Shown here: positions 1-9,339 of the stretch, piece after piece
Position numbering within the stretch: the stretch's first letter is position 1
How the letters are laid out: every line of letters starts with the position of its first letter
NCBI GenBank assembly: GCA_007095845.1
Contig: SFBI01000067.1
Span: forward strand, 62,001-126,000
DNA: 64,000 nt
Source of the DNA: Microcystis aeruginosa Ma_MB_S_20031200_S102
GTDB lineage: Bacteria > Cyanobacteriota > Cyanobacteriia > Cyanobacteriales > Microcystaceae
Reading direction: 5' to 3'
The notes under the pieces: model-generated
What the model saw: the letters and a program-made list of their open reading frames with translations, nothing else
What the model was told of the DNA's origin: nothing
The model's database searches: none
Position numbers and translations under genes: made by a program

Positions 1-1347
1 CGATCGACTATAATTGGTGATTGTATCGCTCGGATTTTAGAATTTCGTCATCATCAAGTAATTCGTCTTAATCACGTCGGGGATTGGGGTACTCAATTCG
101 GGATGTTAATCACCTATCTACAAGAAGCTTATCCTAGCGCTTTAACCCAAGCAGATGCTCTTGATTTAGGGGATTTAGTTAGCTTTTATAAAAAGGCTAA
201 AATTCGTTTTGATGAAGACGAAAACTTTAAAGAAACTGCCCGTCAAGCCGTAGTAAAATTACAGTCGGGTGATCCTGAAAGTCGTCAAGCATGGCAGTTA
301 CTTTGTCAACAATCACGACGGGAATTTCAGAAAATCTATGATATTCTCGATATAAAACTGACGGAAAGGGGGGAATCTTTTTATAATCCCTACCTTGAGG
401 CAGTAATCAGAGAATTAGAGCAACAGGGATTGCTAATAGAAGACAATGGCGCTTTATGCGTCTTTCTCGATGGTTTTACCAACAAAGAGGGGGATCCTCT
501 GCCCCTAATTGTCAAGAAATCCGACGGCGGTTATAATTACGCTACCACCGATTTAGCGGCAATTTGTTATCGAGTGCGTCAAGATAAGGCCGAAAGAATA
601 ATTTATGTTACTGATGCTGGACAAGCTAACCATTTTGCACAAATATTTCAGGTGGCTAAAAAAGCGGGATTTTTACCCGATAATGTAGCAGTAGTTCACG
701 TCGCTTTTGGGTTAGTTTTAGGGGAAGATGGGAAAAAATTAAAAACTCGTTCCGGGGAGACGGTAAAATTACAAGAATTACTTGATCAAGCGATCGCCTG
801 TTGCCTAGCTGACTTAGAAAAAAGACTAGCAAGCGAGGAAAGAGAAGAAACTGGCGATTTTATCGCTAATACTGCTGAAACTGTCGGTTTAAGTGCCGTT
901 AAATACGCCGATCTTAGCCAAAATCGCAATAGTAACTACGTTTTTAGTTACGAAAAAATGCTCAATCTACAAGGCAACACCGCCCCCTATATGCTGTACG
1001 CTTACGCTAGGGTCCAGAGTATCAGTCGCGAAGGTGGTATTAATTTTCAGGATTTAAGTGCCAATTCACCGCTAATTCTCAAGGATGAAAGCGAATTAAT
1101 TCTGGCTAAACAATTACTGCAACTGCCAGAAGTAATTAGTGCCGTGGAAGAGGATTTATTACCCAATCGTTTATGCGATTATCTTTATGAACTCAGTAAA
1201 AAGTATAATCGTTTCTACGAGAATTGTCCCGTTCTGAAAGCAGCAGAACCGATTAAAAACTCTCGTTTAGTTTTGTGTGATTTAACGGCAAGAACCCTAA
1301 AATTAGGCTTATATCTCTTGGGAATCCCCGTTTTGGAAAGAATGTAA
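1..1347 (+). CDS. argS: Arginyl-tRNA synthetase, 3' part (5' end outside window)
   Basis: Charges tRNA-Arg with arginine in the cytoplasm. The frame is open from base 1 and begins inside the sequence RSTIIGD, which in this family directly follows the HIGH-type ATP-binding motif, so the start and that motif lie upstream of the window. The segment [10 protein letters not shown] follows. A KMSKS-like loop is seen as KKLKTRSGE, and the C-terminal DALR-type anticodon-binding helical domain includes [11 protein letters not shown] and ends with LGIPVLERM, a typical family C-terminus. 448 residues are visible. The first in-frame ATG (103) is internal and not a start. Confidence 0.95.
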   Translation, partial: RSTIIGDCIARILEFRHHQVIRLNHVGDWGTQFGMLITYLQEAYPSALTQADALDLGDLVSFYKKAKIRFDEDENFKETARQAVVKLQSGDPESRQAWQLLCQQSRREFQKIYDILDIKLTERGESFYNPYLEAVIRELEQQGLLIEDNGALCVFLDGFTNKEGDPLPLIVKKSDGGYNYATTDLAAICYRVRQDKAERIIYVTDAGQANHFAQIFQVAKKAGFLPDNVAVVHVAFGLVLGEDGKKLKTRSGETVKLQELLDQAIACCLADLEKRLASEEREETGDFIANTAETVGLSAVKYADLSQNRNSNYVFSYEKMLNLQGNTAPYMLYAYARVQSISREGGINFQDLSANSPLILKDESELILAKQLLQLPEVISAVEEDLLPNRLCDYLYELSKKYNRFYENCPVLKAAEPIKNSRLVLCDLTARTLKLGLYLLGIPVLERM

Positions 1348-1460
1348 ATCAGTTATCAGTTATCAGTTATCAGTTATCAGTTATCAGTTATCAGTTATCA
1401 GTTATCAGCAAAAAACTATCCAATTCATAATTCATAATTCATAATTCATAATTCATAATT
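1348..1460. repeat. Two heptamer tandem arrays (TTATCAG and AATTCAT)
   Basis: Directly after the argS stop there are about eight copies of the 7-bp unit TTATCAG (1348-1408). A short spacer follows, then about five copies of AATTCAT (1422-1460). Both units recur throughout the window in either orientation, always between genes. They resemble the short tandemly repeated repetitive (STRR) heptamers known from cyanobacterial genomes. Confidence 0.9.
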
Positions 1461-1875
1461 CCCACACTCCACACCCCACAGCTTGGATTGCGTATCTTTG
1501 ACAAAAGCGGGTGATATTTTATACCCAGAAAAAGTGTACTATGCTGAGGTGAAAAAACCTGAGTTTTTGCTAACCTAGAAATAGCTTTAATCAGAGCCAA
1601 TATCTTTGGGGGAAGCTTAGAGATTAATCTAGTTAAACTGACTCATGACGTTATCTTATTGTCGTCTGTTGTCTATTAGCTGTCAGGTGATAACTCGGAG
1701 ATCGGAAACCAGTACAAAAGTTCAAATTTCCTCCCCGTAGCCCCCGCGTTCCTGTGCAGTCTTAACGAGCAATTTTATCCCAGAGATGTTATCGTTAAAG
1801 CGGCCAACTATCCGAACGTCCCAGGGGATTTTCGGGAAACGGTATTTGCCCTGTCGTAATCTTAGATAGAACCTT
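1461..1875 (+). promoter_or_regulatory. Intergenic region with a possible promoter
   Basis: No convincing ORF. A TTGACA box at 1498-1503 is followed after 16 bp by TATACC at 1520-1525, a plausible sigma-70 type promoter facing the downstream plus-strand genes, though about 350 bp from the first one. Nothing else recognisable was seen up to 1875. Confidence 0.3.
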
Positions 1876-2268
1876 ATGAGTCAATCAATTGAAGATAAAG
1901 CTATGGCCGATGCTGATGTATCAGATTATACCACAAATAAAATAATTGTCTCTAATTGGATCGCCCCTTGGTCGAAAGGCAATCGGAAAAATCCTTCACC
2001 AGAACCAAAATGGGATTTATGGCAACCCCTGCGGCAACGAATCGATCGTTTAGACATCAATACACCTGAACTAGCCCACAGGATTTGTCGCCTAATTCCG
2101 GCTCAATGTCCCTTTGCCCGGAAAATTACCCTATTTAGCTGGACAATTCTAGAGATTCCGCCCCTTTGCAAGCTAAATCCCCTCTACGAAAACCTGATGA
2201 TGTTAAGATTTCGCGCTCTTTCTTACCTGGCCGATGAATGTGGAGAGGATATCGGTGCTTACTGCTAA
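1876..2268 (+). CDS. Mo-dependent nitrogenase C-terminal domain-like protein
   Basis: A 130-aa protein of unknown function. The C-terminal ~75 residues (LAHRICRLIPAQCPFARK, then IPPLCKLNPLYE and RFRALSYLADECGED) match what I recall of the small cyanobacterial family named 'Mo-dependent nitrogenase C-terminal'. The name is historical: the protein has no nitrogenase catalytic part, and no nif gene is nearby. Three conserved cysteines (in RLIPAQC, PLC and ADEC) are visible. The N-terminal ~50 residues look disordered. It is followed after 9 bp by another small gene, so the two may be co-transcribed. Confidence 0.65.
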   Translation: MSQSIEDKAMADADVSDYTTNKIIVSNWIAPWSKGNRKNPSPEPKWDLWQPLRQRIDRLDINTPELAHRICRLIPAQCPFARKITLFSWTILEIPPLCKLNPLYENLMMLRFRALSYLADECGEDIGAYC

Positions 2269-2298
2269 AATAGGAGAGTGTCTTTAATCGCCACACCT

Positions 2299-3057
2299 AT
2301 GGCCATCATCGCTCTGAAAGCTTGGTATCTGGACAAATACGAACCTATCCGCGAGGTTGTCAAACGTCCCCACGACTTGCGCTTAAGTCGCAATAGTCTC
2401 TTAAAATCGGGTTTAAGAGCCGATTTTCTCGATGATAGTCTGACGATACAGGGTTCTGTCTGGTTCCAACGCTATCTAGAAGGGGAAAGGGTGGAATTTT
2501 ACCTCGAAGGTAGTGGCGGTTACGTCATCTCGAATATTGACCTGATTTCCCAAGAAATTTACTTTACTAAACAAGACCTCAGCACTTGGCTGGATCCCGT
2601 CATTTATTTTAGCTCCCAAAGCCAATTTAAGGACTCTAGCACCGCTTTAAAAACAGTTTTGACCGAAACCGTCGAAAATCTCAATAAACGCTCCCGTTTG
2701 CCCTTAACTATCGAAGAAACGCCTCGAACTGAGGGTAATGTCACCAGATTGAGTGATAGTCAATTACGCCAAATTCGCAAAAGTTTATTATTTATTGCTG
2801 ATGCTACGGCGATTAGCCAAAAGGAAACGGAATTACTGCCCAGTCCCCTAGTGGGTGTAGAATTAGGTTATGCGATCGCTTGTAAACAGGGCGGACAAAT
2901 TCTGCTAACCTATCAGAATCGAGCAGAATTAAAGGGTAAACTAGCTTTTGACCTGCCAAGCTACCAAAAATTAATTTTCTCAGATATTAGCGAATTACGT
3001 CTCACTTTTCCGCCTTTAATGGCAACTTTATTACAAAAATTCAATCTGATTAGTTAA
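2299..3057 (+). CDS. Conserved cyanobacterial hypothetical protein
   Basis: I do not recognise a named domain. The protein starts MAIIALKAWYLDKYEPI and has the segment KRPHDLRLSRNSLLKSGLRA, which reads like a conserved cyanobacterial family. The mixed alpha/beta sequence has no signal peptide or membrane segment. The open frame extends to a GTG at 2278, but AGGAG (2272-2276) ends only one base before that GTG, too close for a ribosome site. I therefore prefer the ATG at 2299 (252 aa), although its spacing is long. A 3' neighbour follows within 4 bp, so the two are probably co-transcribed. Confidence 0.6.
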   Translation: MAIIALKAWYLDKYEPIREVVKRPHDLRLSRNSLLKSGLRADFLDDSLTIQGSVWFQRYLEGERVEFYLEGSGGYVISNIDLISQEIYFTKQDLSTWLDPVIYFSSQSQFKDSSTALKTVLTETVENLNKRSRLPLTIEETPRTEGNVTRLSDSQLRQIRKSLLFIADATAISQKETELLPSPLVGVELGYAIACKQGGQILLTYQNRAELKGKLAFDLPSYQKLIFSDISELRLTFPPLMATLLQKFNLIS

Positions 3058-3061
3058 AAAA

Positions 3062-3313
3062 ATGAGTAGAAAAGCTGATGAATATGCAGTACATTTGTTC
3101 TTAAGCAGTGGACATTGCGAGGAAGTCCGATTTTTGACTATTCAAGAATTTCAAAAGTGGTACAGTAACGAATTAGTTCCCAAAGCTGATTCCCTCGATT
3201 TTATCAATGTTCCGATCAGAAATATCCAAGGGGAATATATGGTTTTGCGTCCAGCTAGTATCGTTGCTATTCGCGTGGAACCCGTCTTTTTTGGTAGTGT
3301 GGAAAGAGTCTAA
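3062..3313 (+). CDS. Small conserved hypothetical protein
   Basis: 83 aa, starting 4 bp after the preceding gene, so probably in the same transcript. The acidic/hydrophobic beta-rich sequence ends with a run (VLRPASIVAIRVEPV) that suggests a small beta-barrel or dimerising strand. No cysteine pairs beyond a single Cys, no signal peptide and no transmembrane helix are present. No function can be assigned from the sequence. Confidence 0.6.
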   Translation: MSRKADEYAVHLFLSSGHCEEVRFLTIQEFQKWYSNELVPKADSLDFINVPIRNIQGEYMVLRPASIVAIRVEPVFFGSVERV

Positions 3314-3355
3314 TTTGTCGTTATCGCTAAAAAAGATAGTTAGATAGGGAGAATT

Positions 3356-3763
3356 TTAGAGATTATTGATAATTCTCTCAATATCAGCTTGAATTTGATT
3401 GCTGACTTTGCCTTGCCAGCGTTCTTTTAATTCCCTTAATCCCACTTCTGCGTATTGACAGATCTTATCTAAAACTTCTTTACCGTCCCTGGGTTGAGCA
3501 TAAGAATTCTTTTTACAGATAATATAAATTCCTGCGGTTAAAGCTAAAATAACTTCTGGCTCGATTTGACTAATATTAATTAAATCTTGTCGATTACTCA
3601 GAGTGGTTCCGTAGATACTGAAGTCTTGTTTAATGGCAAAAGCAGCGGCGAATAAATAGGCATCTACCATGCGCTCAAAGGTTTTATTATCTTTTAGTAC
3701 CTGTAGATAATTTCTGGAAGTTTCCGAGGCATAAATCTTCAAACTGGGATCGATTCTCTGCAT
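3356..3763 (-). CDS. Dnd system-associated protein 4-like
   Basis: 135 aa, mostly helical. The core (YLFAAAFAIKQDF..., then NRQDLINISQI) resembles small proteins that sit beside DndD in DNA phosphorothioation loci and are named dnd system-associated protein 4. That assignment is from memory and context. Its ATG at 3761-3763 shares one base with the TAA stop of the upstream SMC-type ATPase (TAATG), which indicates translational coupling and a joint function. It is the last gene of a minus-strand cluster with a helicase/nuclease at the head. A role as a regulatory or structural partner of the ATPase is inferred. Confidence 0.5.
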   Translation of the reverse strand: MQRIDPSLKIYASETSRNYLQVLKDNKTFERMVDAYLFAAAFAIKQDFSIYGTTLSNRQDLINISQIEPEVILALTAGIYIICKKNSYAQPRDGKEVLDKICQYAEVGLRELKERWQGKVSNQIQADIERIINNL

Positions 3764-5706
3764 TAGTAACTCTCCATTACTTCAATCACGGAAGCATCTT
3801 CATTGGCAGCTAAACGGTGTATTTTAAATATATCAGTAGTGTAGGGAAGCAGCAGATTTAAAAGTGGACTGGGTAGATCGCGATCCGTGGCTAAAATAAT
3901 CACTTGGGAGTTTAAGTTAGGGAGAGAGTTAATAATATTTTTTCGATGTTCTTCATCTAAATTGCCAAAAGGTGTATCCATAATTAGGGGAACACAATTA
4001 TCGGTTATTTGATTTAAACCAGTGATAAAAGCAAAAGCTAAAGCTTCCTTTTCTCCCGCACTTAAGACATCGGGATTTAATAATTTTCCTGTGATGGTAC
4101 GGATTCCTAAAGTGTATTCGGGAGTAATTTCTACTCCTCTATATTCCTCTGGTTTGTTGGTTATTTGTAAATAGCGATCGCTGGTTACTTGATTAATCAT
4201 TTTTTGGGAATTATCGATATGCCATTCGATTAATTCGTTAGTGGCATTTTTTAAACCTCTGGCCATTTTAACCTGATTAGATAACATCAGTGTGGTTTGA
4301 TTTTCACTAGCTAAAATTTCCACTTCTTCGCGTAAATTCTCTAATTGCTTTTCTTTGATTTCAATGTCCTTTTGCAAGCGTTCGATCTTTTCTTGTATCC
4401 TCTCAACATTTTTACCAGATTCGCCAACTTTTCGCCAAATATCATTAGCTGATTCTTGATTTATTCCCGTGGTTTCCTGTTTTAGCTGTTTAATATGTTG
4501 ATTAATTTCTTCGATTTCTTCTTCTAAAAGATCTCTTTGTAAAAGCAATTGACTATAGTTGCTAAATTTGGCATTATCTCGGATAATTCCCTGTAAATCA
4601 ATTCTAAGTTGGTCTTTTTCTATTCTGGTGGCGTTGTCCACTTCTAAGGACTCTAGTTCGGCAATTTGTTGCAGGATAAAGTCACGAGAATTTTGATCTA
4701 AACAACGACCACATAGACAGCTTTCATCGTCAAGTATTGCTTTTAAAACTGCTGTAGAATTAGTTTTATAAGTGCTTTTTAAGCTAGTAACTTGCAAATC
4801 GTCAGCCATTTCCTGCACAAAGTTAATCAGCAAAGGTATCGCAGCTTTTTTTAACCAAGAATCGATAGACTTTTGTAGGTTATTTAACTGAGTTTGTAAA
4901 CCGATACGCCTTTTCTCTAAGTTATGAATTTCCTCTAATTTTTCTCGCAAACTTTCAATCTGAGCGGCTTTTTCTTGAGCATCATGATGGATAATTTGAG
5001 CATTTTTTTCCTCATCTTTAGCATTTTTACGCTGACCTTGTTGCAGATCAATTTCTTCTTCTAATTCTCGCAATTGTTGCAGCTTATCTGTAAATTTCTG
5101 ACTGGTTCCCTCTGCTTTATTTAAACGTTTTTCTAATTCTTGTAAGGCTTTTTCTGTATCATCGCGCAGATTTCTTAATTCTGGGATAGCCAAAACTTTT
5201 TCAATTGCTTCTTTTGCTTCTTTAGTTTGGGTTATCTGGGTATATTGTTCAATTTTTAAGCCATCAAAACAGAAAAAATCTCGAATAGATTTAGGAAGCA
5301 ATGCTTCGATATATTCCCTAGAGTTACTTGCTTTTATGGTTCCATCTTCATAAAATAATGCTTCCTCTACGCTGGGATAAGAAGTGCTACCATTAACTTT
5401 TAATTTCGCTGTGCGACTGATAAAGTAATTTTTCTCGTTTTTAGTAAAATTTAATTCTACCCGCATTTCTATTACTGGTGAAGAATCATCCTTACCTCGA
5501 TAAAAATAGGTTTTCAAAGTCTCTTTAGATACAATATCTCCACCATAGAGACACCATAAAATCCCTGTCATCAGAGAAGTTTTACCGTGGCCATTATTAC
5601 CGAAGATAATATGAATATTTCTGTCGGGATGCAGGTTAAAAGTAATATTTTGACTAGGATAACATTTCCAATTAGTTAAGCGAATTTGTTTCAGTCTCAA
5701 AGTCAT
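3763..5706 (-). CDS. dndD: DndD-like SMC/Rad50-type ATPase
   Basis: 647 aa, the usual DndD length. It has Walker A GNNGHGKT (residues 36-43), a DndD-like DFFCFDGLKIEQ (~143-154) and long coiled coils (~165-280 and ~385-480). These flank a Cys-x-Cys-x2-Cys cluster (330, 332, 335) reminiscent of a Rad50 zinc hook. The ABC signature LSAGEKEA (548-555) is followed by Walker B PLIMDTPFG and a D-loop (~573-588), so all ATPase motifs look intact. In Dnd systems DndD is an ATPase assisting sulfur insertion into the DNA backbone; here no dndB, dndC or dndE is adjacent. Alternatively it is an unrelated SMC-like defence ATPase. It starts 9 bp after a 55-aa ORF and overlaps the next gene by one base. Confidence 0.7.
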   Translation of the reverse strand: MTLRLKQIRLTNWKCYPSQNITFNLHPDRNIHIIFGNNGHGKTSLMTGILWCLYGGDIVSKETLKTYFYRGKDDSSPVIEMRVELNFTKNEKNYFISRTAKLKVNGSTSYPSVEEALFYEDGTIKASNSREYIEALLPKSIRDFFCFDGLKIEQYTQITQTKEAKEAIEKVLAIPELRNLRDDTEKALQELEKRLNKAEGTSQKFTDKLQQLRELEEEIDLQQGQRKNAKDEEKNAQIIHHDAQEKAAQIESLREKLEEIHNLEKRRIGLQTQLNNLQKSIDSWLKKAAIPLLINFVQEMADDLQVTSLKSTYKTNSTAVLKAILDDESCLCGRCLDQNSRDFILQQIAELESLEVDNATRIEKDQLRIDLQGIIRDNAKFSNYSQLLLQRDLLEEEIEEINQHIKQLKQETTGINQESANDIWRKVGESGKNVERIQEKIERLQKDIEIKEKQLENLREEVEILASENQTTLMLSNQVKMARGLKNATNELIEWHIDNSQKMINQVTSDRYLQITNKPEEYRGVEITPEYTLGIRTITGKLLNPDVLSAGEKEALAFAFITGLNQITDNCVPLIMDTPFGNLDEEHRKNIINSLPNLNSQVIILATDRDLPSPLLNLLLPYTTDIFKIHRLAANEDASVIEVMESY

Positions 5707-5715
5707 AGAGTTTAT

Positions 5716-5883
5716 TTATTGTGAGGAGTCGGTATATTTTTCGATAAGTTCGACAATTTTAGGTGATAGCCGCCGATTTTGTAGAGTAATTTTTTCTACT
5801 TCTAAAGCCCTGGCTTCCTCCAGCAGTTGGGGAGGTATTTCATATTTTTGTGCCAGTTCTTTAATTTTAGCAGTTATGTCCAT
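5716..5883 (-). CDS. Small ORF within the Dnd-like cluster (55 aa)
   Basis: A 55-codon frame with ATG at 5881-5883 and TAA at 5716-5718, between the helicase gene and the DndD-like gene. The translation begins MDITAKIKELAQKYEIPPQL and ends VELIEKYTDSSQ. It is charged and helical, like a small DNA-binding or adaptor protein. No strong Shine-Dalgarno is visible, but the stop lies only 9 bp before the DndD-like ATG, which fits a co-translated operon member. No homologue is recognised. Confidence 0.5.
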   Translation of the reverse strand: MDITAKIKELAQKYEIPPQLLEEARALEVEKITLQNRRLSPKIVELIEKYTDSSQ

Positions 5884-5963
5884 GAATTTTTTGTGGGTTG
5901 GGTAGTGGGGATTGTCAAGTCTTAATTCCTATTGGCCAAGAGATACCTTGATGACGAGAAATT

Positions 5964-8015
5964 TTATAACAGATCTGAGTAGGTAAGACCATAGTAACTT
6001 AATTCTTGGACTAATCTGTTAATAACTGTAGCTTGATTGCTGGCTGCCCGGGCAAAATCAATAACTCTTTTGATCTCCGATGCAATTAATTTTACCTCAC
6101 CATCGCCCCAAGGGGGAACCACCAAGACATCGATTAAAGTCGCTTTCTTCTTTGCCACGGCTGCCCGGAGAATTCTGCCGCGACGTTGAATAAATTGACG
6201 AGGAGAAGCATCAGCAGCGAGGATAATTCCCTGACTGACTTGTGGGATATCAACTCCCTCATCGAGACATTTTACCGCCACTAATGCGTCAAGATTTCCC
6301 GAAGATAACTGTGATAATAACATAACTCGATCGCTGTCTAAGGAACTATAGCGAGCGACTCTTTTTCCCTGACGCGCCAATCGGGTACTAATAGCAGTTG
6401 CTTGGGCAATATCGGCACAATAAATTAATGTTTGTTCTAAGGTGTGTTCAGCCAGAATACGATCAATTATAGTTAATTTTGCCCCCGCTGCTTTAATTAA
6501 TTGCGCCCGTTGAATTAATAAACAATTCACTGCTTTACTGTCTTCTTGAGTAAATAAGCGAGCAATTTTTGCAGTTAACTGACGATATTTTTCCTGTTCT
6601 TCTTCTGCGAGATAGGTGACATAAACGTGATAATCGTACTCGCACAAAATACCCTGCTGAATAGCTAACTCTAACCCGTATTCATAGACAATTCCCCCAA
6701 AATAATCTAAAACTTTTTCCGTACCGAGTTCATCGTAGGCACGCAAAGGAGTTGCTGATAAACCCAAACGATAACTAAAATCATCGCGTAAAAGACGCTG
6801 ATAAACTCCCGCACCAGTAGCGTGAACTTCATCGGCAATTAATAAAGATTCTTTTGGCAAACCTCCCGCATCAGTAATTAAATCACTAATGGTATTTTTA
6901 GCCAACTCTCCATAGGTTCCCACCACAATTACAGGATATCTCTGAGAGGGCAATTCTTGATGATTAATTAACCGTAATTTGCGAAATAAAACCTCACGCC
7001 AAGCACGAGAATTACCCATCGCTACCACAGGAAAAGCATAGGTAGTTCGACAGTTTAATTCTTTCACCCACTGCTGGACTAATTCTTTAGTAGGTACACC
7101 GATAACAATTAATTCTAACCTTGATAAACCACTAGCGGCAGCCAGGGCTGTAATCGTTTTTCCCGCTCCTGTTGCCATGGCAAGTATCCCCTGATATTTG
7201 GCTTGTTTCCATGCACTTATTGCCTCAATTTGACGGGGCTGGGGTGTTATTTTTAGGGGAGAGGATAACTGATATTTGCTGGTATCGGCGGCAACTTTAA
7301 AAGTTTTTTTGCTACTGCTATCGGGTTCGGTAGTGGGTGGAAAATCAGGACGAAATTTTAAGAGAGATTGGGCTGCTGCTGCGGGAAAATCCCAAATATC
7401 TAGATGGGGAGTTTGATTGTGCCAGAGTTTTTCAAAATTATCAATTTTTCTCTGGACTCTTAGCTGTTCCTGAGATTGCCAAGAGCGAAAAACATCGATA
7501 CACTCGAAATTATCCTGTAAACTGCTGTGACTTTCATTCGCAGAACCAGTAAAAGCGATCGCATTTTCAAAAGCATCAATAAATAGGCCTAACTTTTCAT
7601 GATATAAGCCAAAATTAACTAAGTTTTTGGGAATAGCTAATTTAATTTCTAAGACTCCTTGACTTAATAGCCACGCTAAACAGGCAAAACGATTTTTAGT
7701 AATTTCGTCTAAGTCAATTTCTAGAACTGATAACAAAGATTTAGTAATCACTTCTTCCCTTTGCTTTAATCCCTGAGTAATCGCCTCTATATCCTCTTTC
7801 GAGAGATAGGGAGAAGCAATTAAACGCATTTTTCCACCTCCGCGAATTAAAGCGGTTAATCCTTTGGCTAGAGAGACAAGGGAAGAACTAGAAAAAAAGC
7901 CGACTGCTCGACAATAGAGGGTAGATTGTGCTAAACAAGGTAGATAAAAATCGGCTATGAGATTATGGCGATCACTACGGTATTCTTCTAATAAGTCTAA
8001 TTGTTGTAGTGGCAA
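5964..8015 (-). CDS. PLD-nuclease / DEAD-box helicase fusion (Dnd-type restriction protein)
   Basis: 683 aa. Residues ~1-205 form a phospholipase D-like nuclease domain with one HxK motif (H139, K141) and a downstream GSANES. Residues ~255-683 form an SF2 helicase with motif Q-like PRQIEA, Walker A ATGAGKT (281-287), DEVH (395-398), SAT (420-422) and QRRGRILR (610-617). This architecture is known for helicases genetically linked to DNA phosphorothioation, where they are proposed restriction factors. That role is inferred; it could be another PLD-helicase defence protein. The start is TTG, supported by AGGAGG 8 bases upstream and no better ATG. It heads the cluster with the SMC-like ATPase. 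Confidence 0.75.
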   Translation of the reverse strand: MPLQQLDLLEEYRSDRHNLIADFYLPCLAQSTLYCRAVGFFSSSSLVSLAKGLTALIRGGGKMRLIASPYLSKEDIEAITQGLKQREEVITKSLLSVLEIDLDEITKNRFACLAWLLSQGVLEIKLAIPKNLVNFGLYHEKLGLFIDAFENAIAFTGSANESHSSLQDNFECIDVFRSWQSQEQLRVQRKIDNFEKLWHNQTPHLDIWDFPAAAAQSLLKFRPDFPPTTEPDSSSKKTFKVAADTSKYQLSSPLKITPQPRQIEAISAWKQAKYQGILAMATGAGKTITALAAASGLSRLELIVIGVPTKELVQQWVKELNCRTTYAFPVVAMGNSRAWREVLFRKLRLINHQELPSQRYPVIVVGTYGELAKNTISDLITDAGGLPKESLLIADEVHATGAGVYQRLLRDDFSYRLGLSATPLRAYDELGTEKVLDYFGGIVYEYGLELAIQQGILCEYDYHVYVTYLAEEEQEKYRQLTAKIARLFTQEDSKAVNCLLIQRAQLIKAAGAKLTIIDRILAEHTLEQTLIYCADIAQATAISTRLARQGKRVARYSSLDSDRVMLLSQLSSGNLDALVAVKCLDEGVDIPQVSQGIILAADASPRQFIQRRGRILRAAVAKKKATLIDVLVVPPWGDGEVKLIASEIKRVIDFARAASNQATVINRLVQELSYYGLTYSDLL

Positions 8016-8034
8016 TTTAAATTCCTCCTCGATC

Positions 8035-8343
8035 TCATTTTAAGTCATAAATAACTTTTTCATAACACCAGCTTTTACTGCGTTGGGGATTTCTTAATCT
8101 AATACTTAAAAGCAATCGACTCGCTAAAGCTTTATCTCCATTCACGAGGGTTAAAAGTTCTCTTTCTAAGCAGAAAAGTTGCTGCTGACTGGTTGGCAAA
8201 TTTTGACGATTATTTTTAGAAGTAGCTCTTTTCGGTTTAGTGGGGGATAAAGATACGGTATCGACTAACCACCAGATAGCTACAGCTAACCCCAACAAAA
8301 GCACTCCCATAAAAGAGTATAAAACGATGCCTAGTAAATTCAT
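8035..8343 (-). CDS. Single-pass membrane hypothetical protein
   Basis: From the ATG at 8341-8343 the protein is 102 aa. An N-terminal transmembrane helix (IVLYSFMGVLLLGLAVAIWW) is followed by a basic linker and a helical cytoplasmic-type tail (QQQLFCLERELLTLVNGD...NPQRSKSWCYEKVIYDL). A start 10 codons upstream is possible, but the hydrophobic N-terminus favours the inner ATG. It ends 19 bp upstream of the helicase start and may be co-transcribed with it. The tail resembles small cyanobacterial proteins of unknown function. Confidence 0.55.
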   Translation of the reverse strand: MNLLGIVLYSFMGVLLLGLAVAIWWLVDTVSLSPTKPKRATSKNNRQNLPTSQQQLFCLERELLTLVNGDKALASRLLLSIRLRNPQRSKSWCYEKVIYDLK

Positions 8344-8471
8344 TAATCGATTCCCGTATTTCTTAATGATCAAGATTTTAGGCTAATCTACCCCATACAA
8401 AAACACCATAAAAGCTAAAATAGATAGCTGACAGTGATTCTGAACACAATATCAATATAGACTAAACCGCC

Positions 8472-9173
8472 TTGTATTACCGTCTTATTCTTGATTTTAA
8501 CACCCTAGAAAACGGGTTAATTGCCCTAACATCCGAACAAAGTCATTATCTTAAAAAAGTTGTTCGTTTAAAATCCCATGAACGTTTTATTGCCCTCAAT
8601 GGACAAGGACAAGCGTGGTTAGCGGAAATAATTGATAATTCGGCCCATCTTTTAGAAGCGATAAACGAAACTAGCGAACTACCAGTACAAGTGAATTTAA
8701 TGGTAGCAATTCCCAAAAATGGCTTTGATGATATCGTTCGCGCTGCCACCGAATTAGGAGTTTATCGGATTATCCCGCTGCTGACAGAACGCGGTTTAGT
8801 CAATCCTAGTCCTCAAAAAATTGACCGTTGGCGAAAAATTGCCCAAGAAGCTGTAGAACAATCAGAAAGACAGATTATTCCCATTATCGAAGAACCACAG
8901 CCATTTTTAGCCATCCTTAAGCGGGGAGCTAACCCACAGACAACTTGTTATATTGGTGTTACCCGTAGAACAGTGGCCCCGCTACTTGCTCAATTGCAAA
9001 CATCAACCGAGATAACCATGGCCATCGGACCGGAAGGGGGATGGACGGAGACAGAAATAGAACAAGCGCTCGCTGCTGATTTTGTGCCTGTATCACTGGG
9101 AAAACGCATTTTGAGAACAATCACTGCTCCCTTAGTAGCTCTTGCTATCATTAACGCCTATTTAGACAGCTAA
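8472..9173 (+). CDS. rsmE: 16S rRNA (uracil-1498-N3)-methyltransferase RsmE
   Basis: Methylates U1498 (E. coli numbering) of 16S rRNA using SAM. 233 aa, the normal family length. The N-terminal PUA-like part contains SEQSHYLKKVVRLK. The C-terminal SPOUT (trefoil-knot) domain shows TERGLVNPSPQKIDRWRKIA, AIGPEGGWTETEI and LGKRILRTITAPLVAL, all characteristic. The start must be TTG at 8472 because a TAA occurs 9 bases upstream in frame and no ATG fits the family N-terminus. Confidence 0.92.
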   Translation: MYYRLILDFNTLENGLIALTSEQSHYLKKVVRLKSHERFIALNGQGQAWLAEIIDNSAHLLEAINETSELPVQVNLMVAIPKNGFDDIVRAATELGVYRIIPLLTERGLVNPSPQKIDRWRKIAQEAVEQSERQIIPIIEEPQPFLAILKRGANPQTTCYIGVTRRTVAPLLAQLQTSTEITMAIGPEGGWTETEIEQALAADFVPVSLGKRILRTITAPLVALAIINAYLDS

Positions 9174-9339
9174 TTGACCATAGTTTCTATGACCAAAACC
9201 AGCAATCGAGATAACTGAAATCCTTTCGCTTCTTACCCTAAAACAACAACCAGCAGCAGTTCCCCCGTGGTCAGATTGTCCCCTTTTTGTCGAATAGCAC
9301 CCTCACATTCCCCGAAAAAACTCGTCCTACCGCAACTTT

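Noticed and set aside
1348-1460. CRISPR array
   Set aside because: Units are only 7 bp, directly adjacent, without spacers of normal size.
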